64,000 nucleotides of DNA from assembly GCA_944989445.1 (NCBI GenBank), contig CALYLW010000128.1, positions 1,029,501 to 1,093,500 of the forward strand, read 5' to 3'. This DNA comes from Ampullaceana balthica. Its lineage: Eukaryota; Mollusca; Gastropoda; Lymnaeidae. How positions within the stretch are numbered: the first letter of the stretch is position 1; every line of letters starts with the position of its first letter. The translations under genes and the position numbers were made by a program. Below are positions 10,921-21,873 of the stretch, one piece after another. The notes below the pieces were generated by a model. The model had not been told where the DNA came from. It saw nothing but the letters and a program-made list of their open reading frames with translations, and made no database searches.

Positions 10921-11295
10921 ATTCCTAAATGAATGATAAAACCAGAGACTGTATTAATATTAGTATTTTTATTCGCTGAACAATAAACAAGGAGCAGTGT
11001 TTGAATTCCAATGGACAATATATTTAATTTTAATTTTATGAATATTGATCGTTTAAAGAATTTTACTTACACAAAAGTATATTTGTGTTAAAATTTCAGT
11101 TTCATTTTTTTTCAGTACAGGTAGACTGTTGAAGTCCTACAGATTTTTTCTCTTGATCTTTATGTCTAGATTTTGTGTGTAAGACAATGAATGTCCATTG
11201 ATGATAAATATTTGAAATTTGAATATACATGTAGATTGATTTGATTTTATTCAGACAAAAATGTTGTATTTCATAAACATTTTTAAGGATGTGAA
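10921..11295 (+). other. LTR element 3' region without integrase
   Basis: AT-rich sequence between the RNase H end and the right LTR. No integrase motif and no clear polypurine tract (TTTTAAGGATGTGAA lies at the LTR edge). Confidence 0.5.
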
Positions 11296-11582
11296 TGTCA
11301 CGTGTGAATCACGAGTTGGATGACGGAGAGGTCACGTGAGTGAAAGCGCGGGACAGAAGGTTCGAGAGTATTATCAGTTGTCAGAATTCTGTGTGTAATG
11401 GCGAACGTGTGTTTGAGGACTCCACGTTACATAACCTCAAATTATATATGTTCTGTACATAGTGTGGATATTAAATTTGTTTTATTGAAACCAATTCTTC
11501 AGAGGATTATTGTATGCAAGGTTATGTATTGAGAGAACGCCTACAAGATACACTTATAAGTAAAACATCACAAAGATGTTAC
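11296..11582 (+). repeat. Right LTR
   Basis: Starts TGTCACGTG and ends GATGTTAC; the counterpart of 8348-8616 with an additional 18 bp (includes TAATGGCGAACG) after GAATTCTGTG. Confidence 0.88.
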
Positions 11583-11615
11583 AATAATCAAAATTTATTT
11601 TCCATTTTCTTTCAG

Positions 11616-11660
11616 GCGTGCGTCGTTGGCTCCAACGTGGATGATGAGCACTCATCGTGG
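11616..11660 (+). other. Candidate 45-nt internal exon
   Basis: A pyrimidine tract ending TTTTCCATTTTCTTTCAG (AG at 11614-11615) is followed by 45 nt and then GTGAGT at 11661. Frame 0 reads ACVVGSNVDDEHSSW; the +1 frame is also open. Both splice signals are close to consensus, which is unusual elsewhere in this window. I do not recognise the peptide. The donor region is the start of a tandem repeat (next entry). It could be a chance combination, so confidence is low. Confidence 0.3.
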
Positions 11661-11880
11661 GTGAGTCCATTATTTTATGTTATAATGACATCATTAAACT
11701 TGTGGGTGAGTCCATTATATTATGTTATAATGACATCATTAAACTTGTGGGTGAGTCCATTATTTTATGTTATAATGACATCATTAAACTTGTGGGTGAG
11801 TCCATTATTTTATGTTATAATGACATCATTAAACTTGTGGGTGAGTCCATTATTTTGTGTTATAATGACATCATTAAATA
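11658..11880 (+). repeat. 45-bp minisatellite containing a donor site
   Basis: About five copies of a 45-bp unit, each beginning GTGGGTGAGTCCATTAT. The first copy coincides with the donor of the candidate exon, so GTG|GTGAGT-like strings recur every 45 bp. Because 45 is a multiple of three, open frames on the plus strand are by-products. Confidence 0.95.
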
Positions 11881-12372
11881 AGTGGTTTAGTCTATTTTTG
11901 GGGCAATCTAAAGGTAAATAATATATTATAAAATCGTTAAACTGGTTGTTGATTCCGATATTAAATAACATGAAATGTCATTGAAGAAGTGGACGAGTTC
12001 AATATTTTATGTTTGAGTCAAATACTAAAAAAGTCATTAAATTATGACACGGGGTAAAGATTAAAGACATGTAAGTATTCAGCAATGAGTTCCATGATAT
12101 CTCATATGTAAGCTCCAAGTATGTATGTATGTATGCATTTTTGTCAATAAATGGTCACGAACGGGAGAAACAAAAGAAAATGTGGTTTCGTCCTAAGCAC
12201 CAAATGGTTTATGAAAAGCGTTGTACAAATTCTTTCATCCTAAAAGCTGTTATGGTCAAATGTATGGGAAAGAGAGTAAATGAAAAAACTATTGTCGACT
12301 AAAACAACTTTGAGCGACTATCAAGTCATTTAGGTGTATTAAATTCTTGTCAGCTTTAATTTTAGAATGATG
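11881..12372. other. AT-rich DNA, nothing recognised
   Basis: No supported feature other than a short GTAT run near 12120. Confidence 0.5.
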
Positions 12373-12546
12373 AACAAAAGCATACTGAGAATGGTGAACA
12401 TCTAACAAAAGCATACTGAGAATGGTGAACATCTAACAAAAGCATACTGAGAATGGTGAACATCTAACAAAAGCATACTGAGAATGGTGAACATCTAACA
12501 AAAGCATACTGAGAACGGTGAACATCTAACAAAACATACTGAGAAC
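12373..12546. repeat. 31-bp minisatellite
   Basis: About 5.6 copies of a 31-bp unit with the core AAAGCATACTGAGAATGGTG; the last copies vary (AACGGTG, a shortened AACAAAACAT). Confidence 0.95.
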
Positions 12547-13078
12547 GAATTTGAACTAAATCCCCGTTAATTGGTTAAATTGTGTGTTATAGAATATGTA
12601 AAACAGTCATATCTCATATTTCTGATTTCTTTACTTGCTTTACACGACAGATGTTTTTATGCAAGAGATTGTCCTGTGTTTGTAGAGACTTGCACTCCAG
12701 AGGTACTCAGATAAATATGTGTAAAACAGTAATACATTGGTTGTGTATTTGAAATATAGCACCAATTATCAATGAACTTTATTAGGTCTGATTGATTAAA
12801 CATTAAAACAATGTAAACTATCAAATAAACCACGGGGTGCTGCCATTTTGTTGTGCAACATGTGGGGTGGGGGTGGGTGGGGCTGGGGGTGGGGGAGGTG
12901 GGGGTATCAGAGGCTTTCACGAAGGAATGTGTTAGTAAGTGGAACAAATGTGTATATTATTTATGTTAAACAGTAGAACAAATGTGTATGTGTTAGTAAG
13001 TAGAGCATTCATTCTTTATATGGACAAGTTACAACGTAATATAATGTAGTACACTGTCAAACTAGTTGTGTGACCATG
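12547..13078. other. Mixed unique DNA with G-rich tract
   Basis: A G-rich run (GGGGTGGGGGTGGG and similar) lies at 12863-12904. A weaker exon-like segment is at 12651-12702 (acceptor TTTACACGACAG, donor GTACTC), discussed in the findings. No gene is supported. Confidence 0.4.
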
Positions 13079-13145
13079 AGAAACTATATGTGGGTCAATG
13101 TCAAACTATATGTGGGTTAACTTCAAGCTATATGTGGGGCAATGT
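13079..13145. repeat. 22-bp imperfect repeat
   Basis: Three imperfect copies of AACTATATGTGGGTCAATGT-like sequence. Confidence 0.7.
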
Positions 13146-13739
13146 GATAATATTTTTTTTAATGTTTTTCAAATAATTTATTAAATATTCATATTTTAAA
13201 AACGTTACTATACTAAATTCCAAACAAATAAGCACACACCCAATTAATTTCAAGGATAAATCATTTTTAAGAGTTGACGATATTAGTTTGAACTATTCAG
13301 AGAAAAACTCTTTACAAGATTTTTCTTGAACTTTCAGAAATACCCACGAGAATCTCTAATGACCAAGTTACCTGACATTTCTGGGGAAGCATTATGCATG
13401 GTTGAGGGCAAATATCATATTTCATATTATTTATAAACAAGGATCACTTTGCAACAGTAAATGTTTGTTTTTTAAAAATTATTTCTTTATGTAGATGGTT
13501 TTAAAGGTAGGTTGATAATGAAATCATAATCTACTCTTGAATGTTAATTAACTGAATGTCGAAAATTCGAGTTTCTTTTAAATCTGACTTTTTATTATTA
13601 AAAAAAATGTATGCCCCGGTGCTTCGTAAATTTACTCGTGCGCTGATAGTGTATTTTTATTGTAACAATTTTAGAAGAAACGGTTTTAGTGGCTTTTTAT
13701 AAAAATTGTTTTTAGAAAACGCCTGTAAGAGACTTTCTG
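13146..13739. other. AT-rich DNA, nothing firm
   Basis: No firm feature. A pyrimidine-rich acceptor-like site (TTGAACTTTCAG) near 13338 precedes a frame KYPRESLMTKLPDISGEALC that has no good donor; see findings. Confidence 0.4.
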
Positions 13740-14312
13740 TACCCAACACAAGACATATATGATGTATCCATTACACAAGACATATATGATGTATCCATTA
13801 CACAAGACATATATGATGTATCCATTACACAAGACATATATGATGTATCCATTACACAAGACATATATGATGTATCCATAACACAAGACATATATGATGT
13901 ATTCATAACACAAGACATATATGATGTATCCATTACAAGTCTAATTATGTGCCCGACACAAGACATATATGATGTATCCATTACAAGTCTAATTCTGTGC
14001 CCGACACAAGACATATATGATGTATCCATAACACAAGACATATATGATGTATCCATTACAAGTCTAATTCTGTGCCCGACACAAGACATATATGATGTAT
14101 CCATTACACAAGACATATATGATGTATCCATTACACAAGACATATATGATGTATCCATAACACAAGACATATATGATGTATCCATAACACAAGACATATA
14201 TGATGTATCCATTACAAGTCTAATTCTGTGCCCAACACAAGACATATATGATGTATCCATTACAAGTCTAATTCTGTGCCCGACACAAGACATATATGGT
14301 GTATCTAGTACA
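13740..14312. repeat. 27-bp minisatellite with spacer variants
   Basis: About 20 units of ACACAAGACATATATGATGT plus a 7-bp tail. Between some units a longer linker with ACAAGTCTAATTCTGTGCCC is inserted, giving a mixed short/long pattern. Open frames on both strands (13712-14293 minus, 13947-14351 plus) arise because the period is a multiple of three. Confidence 0.96.
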
Positions 14313-15013
14313 AGGCTAACTTATCTTTTAGATCAGTTAGCAAGGCTGTAAACTCTGCCCTATAGACTATAGATAACTGTACAGTAACACGTGATTAAAG
14401 GAGCACCTACACCTTTAAAAGTCGTTCAACATTGCCAGCTACATTTAACGCTTGCCTTTGCAGGGGCTATAACTCAGCATTAAATATCCTGAAAATAATT
14501 TTTCTGATTCATTCCCTTGGTTTAAAAAAAGAATCAATCCCTTCACTGACTTTTAAAAGCAAACGTCCAAGCTATTGATCGGCGTTTTTAACTTGATCGG
14601 CACTTTTAACATAAAGTTGATGAACCAAATTTAAGGACCACACTGACCGGGAAATAAAGTTGAGATCGCCATTTATCTATACTAAGGAGAGTATACACAC
14701 CAGCTTCTTACGAGTTAAATACACACCACTATATAAGATTGGCCATAACATTCAGTGTCAGTATTGACACATTTGGCAGTTACACATTGCTTTAAACTAC
14801 AACATGTGACAACTGTTTCAATCGATCTGTTATGTTAGATGAACGGCAAACAACGATGTTGATATGGTCGATAGAAACTGGGGTTTTCTTTGTTTATTGG
14901 ATTCGTTGAACAACTTTTGTTGAGCAAGTGTTGTTTCATGAGTTCTAAGTTGGGTCAACCTGAAAGCATCTATCTGAGTGCAAGGCGTTTGTCACTGTCA
15001 TTAGACATATGTA
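14313..15013. other. Unique DNA, nothing recognised
   Basis: No supported feature. Confidence 0.45.
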
Positions 15014-15360
15014 GGTAGACAGATACCTGACGGGGATACAGGTAGATACATACATGTAGAGATATACAGGTAAAATATATACAAGGAGAGAAATGAAGGT
15101 AGACAGATACCTCACGAGATACAGGTAGATACATACATGTAGAGATGTACAGGTAAAATATATACAAGGAGAGAAATGAAGGTAGACAGATACCTGACGA
15201 GATACAGGTAGATACATACATGTAGAGATATACAGGTAAAATATATACAAGGAGAGAAATAAAGGTAGACAGATACCTGACGAGATACAGGTAGATACAT
15301 ACATGTAGAGATATACAGGTAAAATATATACAAGGAGAGAAATGAAGGTAGACAGATGTA
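15014..15360. repeat. 83-bp tandem repeat
   Basis: Four copies plus a partial of an 83-bp unit starting AGGTAGACAGATACCTGACG and containing ATACATACATGTAGAGATAT. The subunits ACAGGTA and TAGA(C/T)A recur inside the unit, suggesting it grew from a shorter motif shared with the next array. Confidence 0.95.
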
Positions 15361-15720
15361 AGTAGTAATATACAGGTGGTACAAGTAGACCAATAAAAGT
15401 AGAAAGGTACTAGTAGAGGGGTACAGGTAGAGTTGTACAGGTAGAATGGTACAGGTAGAGTGGTAAAAGTAGAGTGGTGCAGGTAGAGTGGTACAAGTAG
15501 AGTGGTGCAGGTAGAGTGGTACAAGTAGAGTGATACAAGTAGAGTGGTACAGGTAGAGTGGTACAGGTAGTGGTACGAGTAGAGTGGTACATGTAAAGTG
15601 GTACAGGTAGAGTGGTACATGTAGTGGTACGAGTAGAGTGGTACATGTAAAGTGGTACAGGTAGATAGGTACAGGTAGATTTGTACAGGTAGAGTGGTAC
15701 AGTTAGAGTGGTACAGAGAA
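15361..15720. repeat. 14-bp minisatellite GTACAGGTAGAGTG
   Basis: About 23 imperfect copies of GTACAGGTAGAGTG with A/G and length variants. Reading frames on the minus strand (YHSTCTTLPVPL-like) are artefacts. Confidence 0.93.
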
Positions 15721-16189
15721 TAAAGGCTGAGTGACGTGTGTCAGACCCAATGATAATCATATCGACCAGCCGCCAGGAGATGAGTACCATGTCTGTGGGG
15801 CACGATGGCGCTTTCGATGGAATCAATTAAAGGGCTGAAGGGAGGTAATCGATTAATAGCATCATTTACTACCCCTGCCTTGTCAAGTCTACAGTGACAG
15901 TATTGAAAGATGTGTTTGTTAGTTGTAAGGACAGGCAGAAATAGGCTAAAGTATCAGTTTATACGGAGAAGTTATTGATTTGTCTTCCATGAGGATGAGT
16001 ACATATAAATGGAGGGGAACTCAGTCGTCTAAAGAAAGTGGGCAATTATATCACAGTATGTTTAAGAATTTTTTGTATACCTTTTATGATCTCGTTTCTT
16101 TTTTATTTTTAATCTCATCTTTCTAATATACGCCTTATATCCAATACTGTCACACATATAATATCTGATGTCTTACACTGTCACGCATT
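15721..16189. other. Unique DNA, nothing recognised
   Basis: No supported feature. Confidence 0.45.
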
Positions 16190-16608
16190 TACCATCTGAT
16201 ACCCCACATATTTTCCATCTGATACCCACATATTTACCATCTGATACCCCACATATTTACCATCTGATACCCCACATATTTACCATCTGATACCCACATA
16301 TTAACCATCTGATACCCACATATTTACCATCTGATACCCACATATTTACCATCTGATACCCACATATTTACCATCTGATACCCCACATATTTACCATCTG
16401 ATACCCACATATTAACCATCTGATAGCCACATATTAACCATCTGATACCCCACAAATTTACCATCTGATACCCCAGATATTAACCATCTGATACCCCACA
16501 TATTTACTATCTGATACCCACATATTTACTATCTGATACCCCACATATTTACCATCTGATACCCCACATATTTACCATCTGATACCCCACATATTTACCA
16601 TCTGGTGC
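16190..16608. repeat. 22/23-bp minisatellite
   Basis: About 18 copies of CCACATATTTACCATCTGATAC-type units. The length alternates between 22 and 23 bp through CCC/CCCC variation. Confidence 0.95.
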
Positions 16609-16925
16609 CACATGTTAATTATGAAAGTAATCGACTACGTTCATAAAAATGTATGCATATACATTAAACCAGTGTCGAAATACGATCATAGTAAACATAT
16701 GGTATCGATATAGCGATAAGACTTTTTGAACATGTGGAGCGCGTGCACACCGCCATGTTTTATTATTGCCTCACTGGCGCCGCCTGTCGGAACACAACGA
16801 TTGAAAGACTCAAACCACGTGACATGTCAACTTAAGAAATAACATGAAAGTGAAACTCAACATAAAATACAGCTAACGATCTTACCTCGCAGGTGGGACA
16901 TTTTATGGGGCATCTTTACGAGCAC
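16609..16925. other. Unique DNA, nothing recognised
   Basis: No supported feature between the two minisatellites. Confidence 0.45.
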
Positions 16926-17343
16926 ATGCTGTCTACTAATGTTCTACAGCTGTCTACTAATGTTCTAAAGGCTGTCTATTAATGTTCTACAGGCTGTCTA
17001 TTAATGTTCTACAGGCTGTCTACTAATGTTCTAAAGCTGTCTATTAATGTTCTACAGGCTGTCTATTAATGTTCTACAGGCTGTCTACTAATGTTCTACA
17101 GGCTGTCTATTAATGTTCTACAGGCTGTCTATTAATGTTCTACAGGCTGTCTATTAATGTTCTACAGGCTGTCTATTAATGTTCTACAGGCTGTCTATTA
17201 ATGTTCTACAGGCTGTCTATTAATGTTCTACAGGCTGTCTACTAATGTTCTACATGCTGTCTACTAATGTTCTACAGGCTGTCTACTAATGTTCTACAGG
17301 CAGTCTACTAATGTTCTACAGGCTGTCTACTAATGTTCTACAC
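16926..17343. repeat. 22-bp minisatellite
   Basis: About 19 copies of a 22-bp unit with the core CTGTCTATTAATGTTCTACA. T/C variation at CTA(T/C)TAATG separates the array into an inner block and edges; a few units are shortened (AAAG, ACAG). Confidence 0.95.
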
Positions 17344-17589
17344 GTCAGATCATAACTTTAAAACCGTCAAACAGGATTATTTAAAACTAATGGTACAGCT
17401 GTCCCCGCCCTCCCACCACGTATTTCTGTCACCCACACTTACACCGAGATTTTTCACATGAACGGCCCGTTAAAAATATGTTATTACATTACACTTAATG
17501 ACACAATTAATGGTCATTCAATATATATCTACCTGACTGGGTTTTTTTTTAATTTTTACATCTGCTTGTCTTGTAGGTGGGTGTCTGTA

Positions 17590-17780
17590 TTAAGAAAGTG
17601 TCTTCTACTTATATTTATTAAGCGCCCTTTCCCCTGACTAATGCCATGTGCCCATCAGAGCTTGGTGGACTAATGGACACCCTTAGGCCATGATAACTGA
17701 TCAATGCCTTCACAAAGACTAGAACCTGCGACTTTAAGTACGCCAGCCGAGCGCGCATGCCACTCGATCACTGTGTCCAC
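17590..17780 (-). mobile_element. tRNA-derived SINE
   Basis: Read on the minus strand from about 17780, the head contains TGATCGAGTGGCATG (like the pol III A box) and, about 35 bp on, CGCAGGTTCTAGTC (B box, consensus GGTTCGANTCC). A body with GTCCATTAGTCCACCAAGCT and GGGCACATGGCATTAGTC follows, then a tail GGGCGCTTAATAAATATAAG. A tRNA head plus a conserved body and AT-rich tail is the layout of tRNA SINEs. The anticodon arm is not intact, so it is not a tRNA gene. Confidence 0.75.
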
Positions 17781-17865
17781 ATTTTGTCTGTTATTTAGTT
17801 TAGCATATGTTTTATTCTTAGATATTTTCATATGAATCATATCTGATTGGTTTTAACTTTGTAAG

Positions 17866-18312
17866 TCTACCATATCTGGCCAAGACTACCATACCTGGCC
17901 AAGTCTACCATATCTGGCCAAGTCTACCATATCTGGCCAAGTCTACCATATCTGGCCAAGTCTACCATATCTGGCCAAGTCTACCATATCTGGCCAAGTC
18001 TACCATACCTGGCCAAGTCTACCATACCTGGCCAAGTTTAACATACCTGGCCAAGTCTACCATACCTGGCCAAGTTTAACATACCTGGCCAAGTCTACCA
18101 TACCTGGCCAAGTTTAACATACCTGGCCAAGTCTACCATACCTGGCCAAGTTTAACATACCTGGCCAAGTCTATCATACCTAGCCAAGTCTACCATACCT
18201 GGCCAAGTTTAACATACCTGGCCAAGTCTACCATACCTGGCCAAGTTTAACATACCTGGCCAAGTCTATCATACCTGGCAAAGTCTACCATACCTGGCCA
18301 AGTCTACCATAT
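17866..18312. repeat. 19-bp minisatellite with 38-bp higher-order unit
   Basis: About 23 copies of AAGTCTACCATATCTGGCC. The left third is monotonous; from about 18006 units with TCTACCATACC alternate with units carrying TTTAACATACC, giving a 38-bp dimer that repeats about seven times. Confidence 0.95.
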
Positions 18313-18439
18313 CTAGACGGCTCAGTTTTTCTTGACCTCGACAGCCCAAGTAATTTATAGTGCTCTACTTTTGTATATGTTACCATGGTTACGGTCAACT
18401 CAACGTTAATCTTTTATTTTGAATGCCGTCACACAATAC

Positions 18440-18995
18440 AATAAGTATGGCATCTTACAATACAACTTAACAACACATTGACATTACATGACATCCTGCA
18501 ACACAACTGACCAAAACATTGACATTACATGACATCCTGCAACACAACTGAGCAACACATTGCCATTACATGACATAATACAACACAACTCACCAACACA
18601 TTGACATTGCATGACATCATACAACACAAATTCCCAACACATTGACATTACATGACATCATACAACACAACTCACCAACACATTGACATTACATGACATC
18701 ATACAACACAACTGACCAACACATTGAAATTACATGACATCATGCAACACAACTGACCAACACATTGACATTGCTTGACATCATACAACACCACTGACCA
18801 ACACATTGACATTACATGACATAATACAACACAACTGACCAACACATTGACATTGCATGACATCATACAACACAACTGAACAACACATTGACATTACATG
18901 ACATAATACAACACAACTGACCAACACATTGACATTGCATGACATCATACAACACAACTGACTAACACATTGACATAACATGACATCTTACAACA
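18440..18995. repeat. 42-bp minisatellite
   Basis: About 13 imperfect copies of a 42-bp unit with ACACATTGACATTACATGAC and ATCATACAACACAACTGACC. A TTACATG/TTGCATG and ATCAT/ATAAT variant pair alternates toward the right, suggesting an 84-bp dimer. Confidence 0.94.
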
Positions 18996-19175
18996 TGACG
19001 ATAACACAATGCCTGCAGGTGACATCTTAAGCTCCAGTAACCTAACTCCATTGATACAATGGATTTCATTCTAAACTCTAGCCGCCTAGCCAAATACTCG
19101 TCCACAAATCCCACATATTGTTTCCTTAACTAAACAGAATACTCGCACCTCTAATTTTCCACATAACAAGTTATC

Positions 19176-19700
19176 GTTTTTAAATCCCTTATATTAACTT
19201 CACCGCCGTCTCTGTCTCTCTGTCTCTCTGTCTTGGGCGGGCACTGCGGAAAAACAGAAGTAAAAAATGACCCATTTCCCGTCATGCCATCGAGCTGCAA
19301 TTTGGCACACGGACCCTTGTCACCTAACAACGCATCGTATCAAAATTTCAGATCGATCGATCGTACCGTAATTAAATTAATGCATTTTATATTTAACTAT
19401 ATGAACTATATGTAGCGGCCGCTATTGTTTACATTTTACGGGTCACTTGACTTCACGCCAGCCAAGGGTGAACACATCTCGTGTTTTAACCAGGTAAACC
19501 ACCTGGAGTTGAGTTAACGCGTTGACGCCACCCTTCCATGTCCACACCCCCTCCCCCCAGTTTTAAAGCCAGGGGAGATAATTTCGGTTTCAGTCTGTAA
19601 ATGTTTGTCACGTTTGAAAATAATCAATACTTTTAGTTATGTCTCATATATAAGGGATTTATAGTCAAAAAGTTTTGTTTTTAATGGGTTGTTTTATTAT
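19176..19700 (+). mobile_element. MITE family M, copy 3
   Basis: Full-length copy. The left end is TTTTTAAATCCCTTATATTA and the right end has TCATATATAAGGGATTTATA followed by GTCAAAAAGTTTTG. Between them are a TCTCTGTCTCTCTGTC tract, AAATTTCAGATCGATCG, a C-rich tract and CTTTTAGTTATGTC. The open frame at 19233-19415 lies wholly inside and is non-coding. Confidence 0.8.
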
Positions 19701-20592
19701 TATTTCACTGACTATCATAAACATTTATGGTCAAACAAAAAGGACATTTTAATTTTTTTCAATAAATCTGGCAGCTAGTTTTAGGGCCTTAACTAAAAAT
19801 TATCCACTTATTTGCAACTCTTAAAAGTTTGGAGAAACGCTTCTCTACAAATGCGGTATTATACAGACATGAAATTATTCAGGGTTTGGTGTATGCGACA
19901 CTAGAAATGGCCCATGTGGTGGTCTAGGCACTCTAAGGCAGTGATTGTGAAATTAAACCAAAACCCACTCATTAATACCAAAGTGCCAACACTCCATTTA
20001 GACCCGAAAATGGGTGTTTGGTTAGCAGAACAACACACACTCTTCTTAAGACTTAAATAGAAAGAACGAGTTATTTTTAATTAGGCAATCGTTTGTGTAG
20101 ATTTGATGTAGAGATTATGTGAGTACTTAGTCGAGTTGAAGTCTTTTAGAATTTAAATGTAATGTGCTTCAAGTTTTGCATTTAATCTCTTATTTTACCA
20201 ATAATCGATCATGCTCATTATTCAGTATCTGCTATGAAATTTTGAAAAAATTAGTGTTAAGCACCAATGTTACAGAAGCTCTTTAGTATTCTTGTATACA
20301 TTATTGAAGAGTTCGACTATTTTCTGCATCGTTTTTACTGTTGTTTGACATACAGACCTGCTTGTTACACATTTGTATTTTCAAGTTCACGTATTAATTT
20401 GCTGTTAAACTTCACCCCGTGGCTGGAGTTGAATCTATTTGAGTGAACCTCACCTGCAGAAACGTGACAGTGCTGTTACAAAGCTACAAACTCTCGTGCA
20501 AACAATAATTATAATTGGATGACTTTTCATTCTATTTTTTTCTTAGTTAAATTATCACTGAAATCTGGCAATGCATATTTTAAGTCTCATTA

Positions 20593-20596
<4 letters not shown>
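19701..20596. other. AT-rich DNA, nothing recognised
   Basis: No supported gene or repeat. Confidence 0.45.

Positions 20597-20655
<59 letters not shown>
20597..20655. repeat. (TA)n microsatellite
   Basis: An uninterrupted TA dinucleotide array of about 27 repeats after TGTGTG. Confidence 0.97.
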
Positions 20656-20656
<1 letters not shown>

Positions 20657-20769
20657 AAGACTAAATGCACAAATTGTATATTGTTTCTATACATTTTTTT
20701 ATTTAAAATTTTGTTTTTGTTTCCCAAAATGTTATTAAACGTCTAAAAAGTTGTCCCTCAATAAAATTA

Positions 20770-20990
20770 GGATTGTTATCTTATATATTACAAATTTTAC
20801 TTCTATTGCATGCTACGCTTATCCACGAGTAGTAGATTCTATGGCGTTTTTTAGAATTTGTGTAAGTTGATAGTGCTATTGTTTTTCTGGTTTGTTTAGG
20901 TCTCTTTAGGTAATCCATTCCAGGCTCAAATGTCAGACGGGAAGAAGTAGGATGTGTATGTGTTTGTTCTTGTACATCGAGCAGTTATAT
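20770..20990 (-). mobile_element. LINE 3' fragment related to 4213-4450
   Basis: The plus-strand phrases CTACGCTTATC, TAGGTAATCCATTCCAG, CAGACGGGAAGAAG and GTGTATGTGTTTGTTCTTG match, in the same order and spacing, the 3' part of the LINE at 4270-4430. TTATCTTATATATTA at about 20777 looks like a decayed (GATAA)n tail. This is a short dead copy of the same or a sister family. Confidence 0.75.
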
Positions 20991-21012
20991 CCCAAAACAA
21001 ATTTTTAACTCA

Positions 21013-21070
21013 ATGTTTGTTTGTTTGTTTGTTTGTTTGTTTGTTTGTTTGTTTGTTTGTTTGTTTGTTT
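21013..21070. repeat. (GTTT)n microsatellite
   Basis: About 14 perfect GTTT repeats. Confidence 0.97.
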
Positions 21071-21106
21071 TTCTGTAGAGTCTGAGTCAGTAGAATTTTT
21101 TTTTAA

Positions 21107-21223
21107 TATCATAAACTGTGGTTGGTATCAAATATCATAAACTGTGGTTTGTATCAAATATAAAAAACTGTGGTTGGTATCAAATATTATAAACTGTTGT
21201 TGGTAACAAATATCATAAACAAA
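21107..21223. repeat. 26-bp tandem repeat
   Basis: About four imperfect copies of ATCATAAACTGTGGTTGGTATCAAAT-like units (core AAACTGTGGTTGGTATCAAA). Confidence 0.85.
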
Positions 21224-21471
21224 CCATTTCTAGAGCCATCTGAACGTTTGCATTGTTACATAGTTACATAGTTACCAACTTATGCACTTTAAACCTCCTG
21301 GGACAAGAATGTCGAAACGAATTTTTCCTATGTTTCCCTTGCCAGGTGCATTGCATAATTGGAGTCTGTCTCGTGTCTACGAGTATTTAAGGTCTTCTTC
21401 ACCCCATTGGCCCATGGGCATTCTGGGTTAGAGATTGTCTAGAGTTGAAGAGTTGCCCCATCCACTCTCTA

Positions 21472-21873
21472 TTTTTAAATACCTTATATTAACTTCGAAG
21501 TCAAAAATGATACATTCCCCTTATGGTATCGAGCTGAAATTTTGCACATGTACTCGTGTCACCTAACAATGCATTGTGTCAAAATTTCAGATCGATCGAA
21601 TGTACTGAAATTAAATTTATGCATTTTTAGTTTATCTCTATATAACTATAAGCAGCGGCCTGCTTTTCTTTGCATTCACGTGTCACGCTGAGTTCAGTCC
21701 AGCCATCCGTGACCAACCCCCCCCCCGGCCCCGTTTTTACAGCAAAGGGGAGATAATTCAGTTTCAGTCTGTAAATGTTTGTCGCGTTTGAACATAATCA
21801 ATACTTTTAGTTATGTCCCATTTATAAGGGATTTATAGTCAAAAACTTTGTTTTTACGGGGTTGTTTAATTTT
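21472..21873 (+). mobile_element. MITE family M, copy 4
   Basis: The left end is TTTTTAAATACCTTATATTA; the right end is TTTATAAGGGATTTATAGTC followed by AAAAACTTTGTTTTTACGGG. The copy is shorter (402 bp): the pyrimidine-rich/CCGCC block near the left end is absent, so the sequence passes from AACTTCGAAG directly to TCAAAAATGA. There is no coding capacity. Confidence 0.78.

Larger units (their letters stand above)
8348..11582 (+). mobile_element. Decayed Ty3/gypsy-type LTR retrotransposon
   Basis: Two direct repeats of about 270-287 bp bound the unit. A primer-binding-like string follows the left LTR, a broken gag lies at 9451-10254, and a short RNase H end at 10855-10920. Everything between gag and RNase H is lost or replaced by a Penelope-like 3' fragment (10255-10853), and no integrase is seen after RNase H. 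Assignment to Ty3/gypsy rests on the capsid-like stretch and on the GKDNVVADILSR ending, which is typical of that group. Flanks (ATGAA on the left, AATAA on the right) do not give a convincing target duplication. Inactive. Confidence 0.8.

Noticed and set aside
8343..11590. Target-site duplication of the LTR element
   Set aside because: ATGAA and AATAA do not match; the left flank is a microsatellite and may have been rearranged.
15014..15826. Serine/tyrosine-rich minus-strand proteins
   Set aside because: Derived from the 83-bp and 14-bp arrays; several overlapping frames.
17590..17780. tRNA gene
   Set aside because: A- and B-box-like strings are present, but no intact cloverleaf; the downstream body and AT-rich tail make it a SINE.
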